Of a DNA stretch of 29,329 nucleotides, positions 22,865-28,553 are shown one piece after another. Location of the stretch: positions 1 to 29,329 of the IMG/VR virus record IMGVR_UViG_3300042559_002565; one strand, written 5' to 3'. The translations under genes were made by a program, and so were the position numbers. How positions within the stretch are numbered: position 1 is the stretch's first letter; the number at the start of each line of letters is the position of its first letter. The notes beneath the pieces are model-generated. The model worked only from the letters and a program-made list of their open reading frames with translations, had not been told where the DNA came from and ran no database searches. This stretch comes from a virus.

Positions 22865-23520
22865 CGTGGCGCCTCGGTGCCGGTGGCGGTGGCGAGTAGG
22901 TGTAGCAGCGCCTCATTGTTGCCCTCGAGCCCGTGGATGCTGCGGTAGGAAGCCCACGCGTCGATGAGGGCGAGATAGCGGGGCATCGGGTACTCCAGGA
23001 CGATGTTGCGCTCGGTTGATGCCAGGTAGGCGTCGTAGCCTTCATTGGCGCTCTGCGCGCGCTTATAGCCTGACTGGTGGCCCTCTGACTCTCCCGGGGC
23101 GTTAGCCTGGGCTAGGAGTTCCGACTTGATCTGATCGTACTCTGCTCGGGTGAATCCCGTTGCGGCGATGGTCTCGCCGTCGGCATCCCGTAGGGCGGCG
23201 ATGAGCGCCTCATGGCTCCACTCGGCTAGGGTGCCCGTTCGATTGTCGGCGATTGCGTAAGCTCGACGCTGCTCCATGCTCTCGAAGGGGGCGACTACGG
23301 CGTCGATTTCCGTCCATCCGAGCGCCTTCGCGGCGGCGTACGTGCCGTTGCCTGCGATGACCGTGCCCTTATCGTCGAGGACGATGGGTCGGCGCTGCCC
23401 GAAGGCGGTGAGGCTGCGTGCGATGGCGTCGATCTGCCGGGCGTCGTGCACTCGGGCGTTATCGTCGTCGGCCCTGATGGCGTCGAGCCTGACCCTCGTG
23501 GCGGTCATTGCGGTGCTCAT
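22861..23520 (-). CDS. ParB-like nuclease-domain protein 2
   Basis: A 219-aa protein. Same ParB core (LDAIRADDDNARVH, IDAIARSLTAFGQRRPIVLD, AGNGTYAAAKALGWTEI, AYAIADNRTGTLAEW), followed by a longer linker (residues about 130-170) and the related C-terminal part (RNIVLEYPMPRYLALIDAWASYRSIHGLEGNNEALLHLL). The two tandem proteins are a diverged duplication. GGAGGAGC site; the start overlaps the HNH stop (ATGA) and its own stop overlaps the next ParB start. Partner genes suggest DNA handling or modification; the precise role is unknown. Confidence 0.8.
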   Translation of the reverse strand: MSTAMTATRVRLDAIRADDDNARVHDARQIDAIARSLTAFGQRRPIVLDDKGTVIAGNGTYAAAKALGWTEIDAVVAPFESMEQRRAYAIADNRTGTLAEWSHEALIAALRDADGETIAATGFTRAEYDQIKSELLAQANAPGESEGHQSGYKRAQSANEGYDAYLASTERNIVLEYPMPRYLALIDAWASYRSIHGLEGNNEALLHLLATATGTEAPR

Positions 23521-24044
23521 TGCTCCTCCTCCGTTTTTGTGGGGGGTATTGCCGTTTTCTCTAAACTCGCATTATTGCGTACGGGGATGCCCGGCGCTGC
23601 GAGGGGTGGGGTGAGAACGAATTCTTGACCCTCCCCCCCACTTTGCTCGGGTTCTCCCGCGGTCATCATGGCACGTTTGTGGGGGGTATGGGTGGGGGCA
23701 GCCCCATCACTTGCCATCCGACCCTCGGGCCCGTCCCAATGATCGCGCGTGTTGTGGCACTGCCAGCAAAGCACCCGCACTCCCGCTCGGGGTGGGCAAA
23801 GGGCTCCGCCCTGGCTGAGTGGAATGATGTGGTCGACGCTGAGGCGCTTATCGCTATACCCGCAGCGCTCGCAGTACGGGGTGGCGGCCCTGACTGCCCG
23901 GCTGTAGGCGATCCACTCGTACGTGGAGTAGACCGATGCCCCTCGTGCCCGCTCTCTGGCCCTGTAGCAGGGCGTACAGCGTGTGTTGGGGGTGAGCCGC
24001 CCGCATCCCAAGCATGGCCGTGTGAGCGCCTTATAGCGCGCCAC
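23517..24044 (-). CDS. HNH endonuclease
   Basis: A 175-aa protein with a GTG start and no strong ribosome site. N-terminal zinc knuckle with four cysteines (C11, C14, C23, C26). HNH core: YCERCG (C58, C61), VDHIIPLSQGG (D71-H72) and LCWQCHNTRDHWDG (C93, C96, H97-N98). Residues about 110-175 are a disordered tail. HK97-like phages need an HNH protein with the terminase for cos cleavage (established for several phages). Here the HNH gene lies about 2.2 kb from the small terminase, with ParB and dioxygenase genes between, so that link is plausible but weaker. Confidence 0.88.
   Translation of the reverse strand: MARYKALTRPCLGCGRLTPNTRCTPCYRARERARGASVYSTYEWIAYSRAVRAATPYCERCGYSDKRLSVDHIIPLSQGGALCPPRAGVRVLCWQCHNTRDHWDGPEGRMASDGAAPTHTPHKRAMMTAGEPEQSGGEGQEFVLTPPLAAPGIPVRNNASLEKTAIPPTKTEEEQ
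23536..23689. repeat. 14-bp direct repeat inside the HNH tail, 140 bp apart
   Basis: TTTGTGGGGGGTAT occurs at 23536-23549 and 23676-23689. Both lie in the disordered C-terminal region and are read in different codon contexts, so this may be a DNA-level site. Confidence 0.6.
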
Positions 24045-24047
24045 TGG

Positions 24048-24758
24048 CTACTTGCGCTGCAAGCTACCGAAGGTGTCGGTGCCTTGCCGCTTACGGAAGT
24101 GGGGGATGTTATTGGCTACGATGCCGATCTTGTGGGTCGGTGCCTCGACGGCTAGGCGGTCGTCGCCCTCCTGATTGAAGTACCCCGCTGCCTCGAGCGC
24201 CTCTACGGTCGGGAAGACTTCGGCGTGTCGGTCGCGGTCGAGGTCGATCAGGTGATCCTGTTTCCCGCCTAGGCTGTAGAGCCACTTGAAGTTGGCGGGC
24301 GCCCACGGGTAGTACGCGCCCTTGAGGGCGCTCCAATACTGCCGCCCTGCGATGCGCTTGAATCGGAGTACCTCTTTGGTGTACGCGTAGAACGTGACTC
24401 GGGGAACGATGCGGGCGATGTCGATCCATGCCTCTAGGTAGTCGTCGCTAAAGAAGTCGCCGCTATCGTGGATGCGGACGTACCCGCCTGGCTTCACCCT
24501 CTTGGCTACCTCCTCGATCATGGCGCTCTTCCATCCCGCAAGGTCGTCGAGGACCATCTTCAGGTTGCGCGCGTGGGCGGCCTTTACTTTGGGGAAGCGG
24601 TAGGTGCCGTTGCGGGCGTAGCAAAGGGCGGCGCAGGCGCCCGCTTGGGGGCACGTTGCGACGGTGCGCCCGTCGTCGAGTTTTGCCCCTAGGGCTGGTA
24701 GCGTCCAGTTGAAGACGCCGATCTCCCGAAGCTCGCGATTCTGGGTGAGTAGTGTCAT
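24048..24758 (-). CDS. GP88-like protein with CxxxxxCxxxC motif
   Basis: A 236-aa protein. N-terminal WTLPALGAKLDDGRTVATCPQAGACAALCYA holds three cysteines (C36, C42, C46), spaced C-x5-C-x3-C. Then follow KVKAAHARNLKMVLDDL, GGYVRIHDSGDFFS, VTFYAYTKEV and NFKWLYSLGGKQDH, the conserved pattern of the mycobacteriophage gp88 family (recalled). The three-cysteine cluster may bind a metal or Fe-S cluster. The family's biochemical role is not established to my knowledge. The start has a GGAGGAGC site, in a short duplicated leader (GAGCGGAGCAT twice). Confidence 0.75.
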   Translation of the reverse strand: MTLLTQNRELREIGVFNWTLPALGAKLDDGRTVATCPQAGACAALCYARNGTYRFPKVKAAHARNLKMVLDDLAGWKSAMIEEVAKRVKPGGYVRIHDSGDFFSDDYLEAWIDIARIVPRVTFYAYTKEVLRFKRIAGRQYWSALKGAYYPWAPANFKWLYSLGGKQDHLIDLDRDRHAEVFPTVEALEAAGYFNQEGDDRLAVEAPTHKIGIVANNIPHFRKRQGTDTFGSLQRK

Positions 24759-24794
24759 GCTCCGCTCCTCCTATGCTCCGCTCCTGATTATTCT

Positions 24795-24824
24795 GCCCCC
24801 GACGACGTTGCCGCCGCCGGGGGC
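24795..24824 (-). terminator. Hairpin behind the RlpA-like gene (inner of two)
   Basis: GCCCCCG/CGGGGGC outer stem of 7 bp with partial inner pairing (GCGG/CGTC region). It is followed on the minus strand by AGAATAATC, an AT-rich but not T-rich stretch. With the neighbouring hairpin it makes a likely transcription or processing barrier. Confidence 0.45.
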
Positions 24825-24825
24825 T

Positions 24826-24846
24826 GACCCCAGGAGCAGTGGGGTC
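24826..24846 (-). terminator. Hairpin behind the RlpA-like gene (outer of two)
   Basis: Perfect 7-bp stem GACCCCA/TGGGGTC with a 7-base loop, starting six bases downstream of the lipoprotein stop. Confidence 0.45.
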
Positions 24847-24851
24847 GGCGG

Positions 24852-25325
24852 CTATGGTAGCAGGGAGATGGTGACGGGGGCTATGCCCCTGCTGAGGTTG
24901 ACGCCGAGCGCCTGGAATGCGGCGGGACTGAGGTCGATGGCTTTCTCGCCGGGGCGCCCCTTCGAGCAACTGCACCAATCCACAATGATCACCTTGATGG
25001 TGCGCCCGGTCTTTCGGTGGGTGACGTAGGCCGTGTAGTGCTCGTGGTACGGGTTGTCGTCGCCGATGAGTTCACGCACCGCTGGCCCTGCCGCTGCGTA
25101 GTATTCGACCCTCGGGCCCCACTTGGTCTCGCGGGTGTACCACGCGTTATTCTTGGTAGCGTCGTACCACGATGCTACGCCGTTGACGTGTTTTACTGGG
25201 GTGGGACTGCCGAGCAGGCCCTCGTACGGCGGTACGCTCGGTACGGGCTCGGGAAGCTGGATGGGCGCCGCGCACGCGCTCGCGAGCATGACCGCCGCTG
25301 CCGCCATCGCTAGACGGATAAGCAC
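24852..25325 (-). CDS. RlpA-like double-psi beta-barrel lipoprotein
   Basis: A 157-aa protein from a GTG at 25325; an ATG at 25307 is the alternative. The N-terminus is a signal peptide with an imperfect lipobox (LASAC, Cys18), so it is probably a lipoprotein. Residues about 47-155 follow RlpA double-psi barrels: GVASWYD, TAYVTHRKTGRTIKVIIVDWCS (Asp116), KAIDLSPAAFQALGV, GIAPVTISLL. In RlpA this domain cuts or binds peptidoglycan. Two cysteines replace the usual Asp-Arg-Gly-Pro loop. It is encoded among DNA-metabolism genes and not in the lysis block. A motif copy overlaps the start region. Confidence 0.75.
   Translation of the reverse strand: MLIRLAMAAAAVMLASACAAPIQLPEPVPSVPPYEGLLGSPTPVKHVNGVASWYDATKNNAWYTRETKWGPRVEYYAAAGPAVRELIGDDNPYHEHYTAYVTHRKTGRTIKVIIVDWCSCSKGRPGEKAIDLSPAAFQALGVNLSRGIAPVTISLLP
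25303..25319 (-). repeat. Dispersed 17-bp motif at the RlpA-like start region
   Basis: 16/17 match. The GATG of the motif supplies the internal ATG at 25307. Reading phase differs from the other in-gene copies (ATC CGT CTA GCG ATG), so here it is not selected as a PSSDA linker. Confidence 0.9.
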
Positions 25326-25331
25326 GTGGGG

Positions 25332-25811
25332 CTACCTCGCCCTGTCCCTGTTCACTGCCACGGTGACGCCCGGGTGCTCGTGTGGGTCGGCGTATCGCTT
25401 CGCCGCGATGATGCGGGTGATCTGGCTATCGTCGCCGATTACGCCCGCCGTGGTGAGGGCGTCGTTGACGGCTCGTGCCAATTTGTCTACGTCGGGTCGG
25501 GTGTCGGGTGCCGCCCCGGTTGCGCTCGGGGTGAGCCCGTTGGCGCCGAGGTGCGACTTGGGTCGGGGCATGCGGAAGGTCATGCTGACTGCCACTGGGC
25601 CGATCATTGGCGTGCGCTCGCCTACTCGGGCTCGGAAGCTTGAGTCTAGGCGTGCCCGCCATGGGCGTAGTTTCTTATTGGCGCTCGTGATGATTGGGCG
25701 CCCTTTATGCATGAAGGCCCTGCTACTGCCCTGCGGCTCGGGTGTGCCCTCTACGTCGTCGTCAAAGGCGTCGAGTGCGTTGGCTATTGCGTATTCTTTC
25801 ATCCTGCCCAT
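25332..25811 (-). CDS. RusA-like Holliday-junction resolvase
   Basis: A 159-aa protein. The ATG at 25811 is preferred over the GTG at 25817 because the GGGGAGGAG site is correctly spaced for it. RusA signatures: EPQGSSRAF, TSANKKLRPWRARL, TFRMPRPKSH, APDTRPDVDKLARAVNDALTTAGVIGDDSQI, with candidate catalytic Asp107, Asp109 and Asp128. The family cuts four-way junctions with two metal ions; in phages it resolves recombination and replication intermediates before packaging. It works logically with the Rad52-like and PD-(D/E)XK proteins of this operon. Confidence 0.9.
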   Translation of the reverse strand: MGRMKEYAIANALDAFDDDVEGTPEPQGSSRAFMHKGRPIITSANKKLRPWRARLDSSFRARVGERTPMIGPVAVSMTFRMPRPKSHLGANGLTPSATGAAPDTRPDVDKLARAVNDALTTAGVIGDDSQITRIIAAKRYADPHEHPGVTVAVNRDRAR

Positions 25812-25813
25812 GC

Positions 25814-26269
25814 TCACTCCTCCCCTAGGCGCTTGATTACTGCCCCTATGGATTCCGTGCCTGCGCCCATCCTACCGCGTAAGGGGGTAAGGGGGTTTCT
25901 TATCTTTCTATCCTCTCCTCTAATCTGGTCACCCTGTTGCGTGGCTGTTGCGTGGTTTTGCGTGGCTGAACCGTGGCGCTGACCCTTACTTTGGAACCTC
26001 ATGGGCACCTGGTGGCTGCTCCAACCGGGGATGACCACCTGCCCATCGTGGGCCTCTTCGATGAGCCCTGCCGCTACGAGGGTCTTGACGTGCTTACGCT
26101 CGGTGGCGCTGAGGCACGCGTCCAGGTGGCGGAAGCTCGACCAAGGGCGTCCATCCTGCGCCCCTGCGGCGACGAGTACGGCGATCCATGCCCACCGTGC
26201 GTTATCGCTCGGGAGGAGGGCTACCTTATCGTCGGTGCGGATTGCGGTGTCGAGTTTGATCCACTTCAT
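25814..26269 (-). CDS. Putative replication protein, winged-helix N-terminus
   Basis: A 151-aa protein; the start at 26269 overlaps the upstream stop (ATGA). It begins MKWIKLDTAIRTDDKVALLP, then DNARWAWIAVLVAAGAQDGRPW and RKHVKTLVAAGLIEEAHDGQVVI. This order is like the N-terminal winged helix of phage replisome-organiser or DnaD-like proteins. The C-terminal part is basic and low complexity (QSKGQRHGSATQNHATATQQG). No helicase-loader domain is visible, so it may recruit host replication factors. It is the best replication-initiator candidate in a genome without polymerase or helicase. Confidence is moderate because the match is by pattern only. Confidence 0.55.
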   Translation of the reverse strand: MKWIKLDTAIRTDDKVALLPSDNARWAWIAVLVAAGAQDGRPWSSFRHLDACLSATERKHVKTLVAAGLIEEAHDGQVVIPGWSSHQVPMRFQSKGQRHGSATQNHATATQQGDQIRGEDRKIRNPLTPLRGRMGAGTESIGAVIKRLGEE

Positions 26270-26649
26270 GATACGTCTCGGTGCACGGTCATGACGGCGG
26301 TGGTGCCGTGGTGGAAGCACTTGCCGAGGCCGTACCTATCGCCCAAGGCGCTTGCCCCGATGTATGACGCCCTGCTCCCGCACTGCGCGCATACCCACTC
26401 GCGAAGCTTGACCGTCGGTGCCGGGGGCGGCGTCTGCGCGATCCCGATGAGGCGGTACCGTGCTACATGCTTGCCCGTCGGCGTGGTATGGGTCTCCTCG
26501 GTGATTTGGTGCCCCTCCGCTCTGAGGTCGTAGATGCGCGCCGATAGGCGTAGGCATCCGTACTCGTTGAGCGCTTCGAGGGGCGTGATCCCCTCTGGGT
26601 GCTCGCGCAGGTGCGCGAGGATGCGTTCACTCTGGGTGGCCTTACTCAT
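26266..26649 (-). CDS. HTH protein with C-terminal zinc finger
   Basis: A 127-aa protein from the ATG at 26649 (GGAGGGGAGC site); the longer frame above it is a shadow. Residues 3-55 (ATQSERILAHLREHPEGITPLEALNEYGCLRLSARIYDLRAEGHQITEET) are the small phage winged HTH often found next to recombination genes. Residues about 90-115 carry CAQCG and a later Cys/His (KCFHHG), a zinc site. DNA binding is likely; whether it regulates early transcription or takes part in replication is open. Confidence 0.75.
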   Translation of the reverse strand: MSKATQSERILAHLREHPEGITPLEALNEYGCLRLSARIYDLRAEGHQITEETHTTPTGKHVARYRLIGIAQTPPPAPTVKLREWVCAQCGSRASYIGASALGDRYGLGKCFHHGTTAVMTVHRDVS

Positions 26650-27610
26650 TGCTCCCCTCCTCTGCCGCCTCGGCCTCTGCCTTCGCGGCGACGCTTGCCT
26701 GAATGATCCCGACGATGCACCCGCGGAAGGCCTCTTGCCCGTCGCCGAGGGTGCGTGTCGGGCGGAGTGCCCCTTCGATCGGTTGGGCGTACTCGCACGT
26801 GCCGCAGAGGCTCGTGTTGTATCCCAAGGCGTCGGGCACCCGGTGGCTGATGACCGCCGCGGTGTGATCCCGTTGGATTTGGGCGTACGCGTGGTGCTGT
26901 AGGTCGGCGCTCGTGCTGATGACCTGCCATACGGGGCTCTTGAGCCGTACCCATGTGAGATACCCGAGCCGTAGGTTGCGCGGGAGCCGCTCGTCATCGT
27001 GGTCATCCCTGCCCCGGTCGATGTCATCGTACATTGCCGCGTAGTGGCTCATTTCTGGCCCGTAGAGGGCCTCGTACGGCTTACGGCGGGTGCTGCTCTT
27101 GACGTCCCAGATTGTGGCGCTGTCGGTGCCGTAGAACACGGTGATGTCGGGGGTGCCGATCCCGCCGTGCCCGTCTGACCATGACTGCCCGTTCCACCCC
27201 TGGAGGTAGACGCGCGTGGCGCCCTCGAGGACTTTCGGAAGCACGATGACGGCGAAGCTCGACAGCGCGTTTTCCAACTCGGTGCGGAAGGTCTCGGGGT
27301 CGAGGTCTTCTGCGCCCGGCTTGGTGCTGATGCTCCCGAGCCCCTCCTCGACTGCCTCCATGATGAGGATGTCGGTGATGGGGAGGCGCTCCTCCCAATG
27401 GCGGTAGATGAGGGTCATTGTCGCCTCGTCCAACGCGCTGCCGAAATGCACGCGCTCGGGCATTACTGCCTGCGGCCTGCTCCCGTCGGCGAGACGGATG
27501 TTCTCCTGATGCCATCCCTTACGGGCGCATAGGCTCGTGGCGACTACGAGGCTCTTACTGATCCCCGTGCGCTTGGGGTCGATCGCCTTACTGATCGGTA
27601 CTCGTGCCAT
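26642..27610 (-). CDS. PD-(D/E)XK exonuclease, RecB/Cas4-like
   Basis: A 322-aa protein from the ATG at 27610 (AGGAGGAGC site). Nuclease core: HFGSALDEA (H55), GTPDITVFY (D155), IWDVKSSTR (D169, K171), the RecB-type order. Four cysteines (C28, C269, C272, C298) are arranged as one before and three after the core, as in Cas4/AddB-type 4Fe-4S nucleases. The last gap is longer than usual. This enzyme would resect ends to feed the Rad52-like annealing protein. Stop and next start overlap by eight bases. Confidence 0.82.
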   Translation of the reverse strand: MARVPISKAIDPKRTGISKSLVVATSLCARKGWHQENIRLADGSRPQAVMPERVHFGSALDEATMTLIYRHWEERLPITDILIMEAVEEGLGSISTKPGAEDLDPETFRTELENALSSFAVIVLPKVLEGATRVYLQGWNGQSWSDGHGGIGTPDITVFYGTDSATIWDVKSSTRRKPYEALYGPEMSHYAAMYDDIDRGRDDHDDERLPRNLRLGYLTWVRLKSPVWQVISTSADLQHHAYAQIQRDHTAAVISHRVPDALGYNTSLCGTCEYAQPIEGALRPTRTLGDGQEAFRGCIVGIIQASVAAKAEAEAAEEGSNE

Positions 27611-27623
27611 AGGGCTGCTCCTC

Positions 27624-27689
27624 CTAATGACTCTTGCCGCCGGGTGGCGGTGTGGCAATCCTGCGTAGCGCGATGGCGATTGTCGCCAT
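27624..27689 (-). CDS. Possible 21-aa leader peptide
   Basis: MATIAIALRRIATPPPGGKSH, with a GGAGGAGG site close to its ATG (27689), between the coiled-coil gene and the nuclease. It fills a 75-bp gap. It is too short for composition evidence, so treat it as tentative. Confidence 0.3.
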   Translation of the reverse strand: MATIAIALRRIATPPPGGKSH

Positions 27690-27698
27690 CCTCCTCCG

Positions 27699-27881
27699 CT
27701 ACTCTGATTCCTGTGCTCTGCGCTTATCCGCCCTCGCCCGTTGGCGTTGGCGTTCACGCTCCTCGAGTTCATTCATCTGGCGCTTGAGCGCCTTATCCAT
27801 CCGCATTCCCTCCTCGCGCCGTCGGCGCTTACGGTCTCTATCGTGCTCCTCGTGGCCCTCATCCTCCCACTGCCACTTCAT
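27699..27881 (-). CDS. Highly charged coiled-coil protein, 60 aa
   Basis: Almost all residues are E, D, K, R or Q (RDRKRRRREEGMRMDKALKRQMNELEERERQRQRARAD), predicting a single long helix or coiled coil. It starts two bases after the upstream stop. There is no cysteine or membrane segment. It could be a nucleic-acid-binding or scaffold-like helper. Family not recognised. Confidence 0.6.
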   Translation of the reverse strand: MKWQWEDEGHEEHDRDRKRRRREEGMRMDKALKRQMNELEERERQRQRARADKRRAQESE

Positions 27882-27883
27882 CG

Positions 27884-28306
27884 CTACTTAACCTTCCCGC
27901 CCTTACCGTTTAGGTGTGGCATTGGTAGGTGTGGGGCTATTGACTTGGCGATCCGCTCGGTTGCCTGCTCGAGGTGATCGTCGTATCCGGGGTACCAAGC
28001 GCCGTACCATACGCTCCCGTGCGTGCCCTCGATGCTCGCCGTGTATCGGTCGAGCGGGTGCAGGAAGAGGTGTACGAGTTCATGGGTGAGGACTTGGCGT
28101 TGGCGCTCGGGGGTCTGCCCCTCGAGCCCTGCCCCGATCCTCATCGTTGCCCGGGGGTCGATGCTGTGGGGCTCGATGTCTGCCCATGCATCCTCCGCTG
28201 CGGCGTCCTCCGCGACTGTGATCTCCCATTGCCCCAACCCGAGCCGTGGTAGCGCGTCGGCTATCCAGGCTTCCACGGCTGACCTCGTGCTCGGGCTGAG
28301 TTTCAT
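27884..28306 (-). CDS. HExxH metallopeptidase-like protein
   Basis: A 140-aa protein. The central VLTHELVHLFLHPLDRY contains the zinc motif HELVH; a downstream Glu (HLEQATERI) could be the third ligand. Length and layout fit small phage zincins of the SprT/ImmA-like kind. The N-terminus (KLSPSTRSAVEAWIADAL) is helical. Family members have been linked to cleaving DNA-bound proteins or repressors. No repressor is visible here, so the target is unknown. It starts two to four bases after the upstream stop. Confidence 0.72.
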   Translation of the reverse strand: MKLSPSTRSAVEAWIADALPRLGLGQWEITVAEDAAAEDAWADIEPHSIDPRATMRIGAGLEGQTPERQRQVLTHELVHLFLHPLDRYTASIEGTHGSVWYGAWYPGYDDHLEQATERIAKSIAPHLPMPHLNGKGGKVK

Positions 28307-28310
28307 TGGG

Positions 28311-28487
28311 CTATACGGGGAGGCTTAGGACGAGCACCAGCAGGATGTATACGGCGCCGAGGGCCAAAGAGGCCTGCACGGTTAGCCATGCCCATCCTGC
28401 GAAGCTCGACGGGAAGCCGTCGTCGGTGTAGGCGCCCGTGCGCCCGGGTCGTACCTGCGTCTTTAGTTTCGCTCGATGTGGTGCCAT
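28311..28487 (-). CDS. Small C-tail membrane protein, 58 aa
   Basis: MAPHRAKLKTQVRPGRTGAY begins a basic soluble part; the C-terminal residues about 35-58 (WLTVQASLALGAVYILLVLVLSLPV) are a membrane helix with almost no tail, so a tail-anchored or N-in topology is expected. A strong GAGGAGGAGC site precedes the ATG at 28487. The stop lies just above the metallopeptidase start. Family unknown; an early envelope-targeted protein is plausible. Confidence 0.65.
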   Translation of the reverse strand: MAPHRAKLKTQVRPGRTGAYTDDGFPSSFAGWAWLTVQASLALGAVYILLVLVLSLPV

Positions 28488-28510
28488 GATGCTCCTCCTC
28501 TTGGGGCTCG

Positions 28511-28537
28511 GGGGCGGGCTACCCAGTTGCCCGCCCC
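28511..28537 (-). terminator. Perfect hairpin behind the Rad52-like gene
   Basis: Transcript stem GGGGCGGGC/GCCCGCCCC, 9 bp perfect, 9-base loop, 16 bases after the stop codon. As with the capsid hairpin, no T-run follows; the ribosome site of the next gene is near. It is probably a 3' stabiliser, attenuator or weak terminator. Confidence 0.5.
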
Positions 28538-28553
28538 TTCACCACTTCCTACC

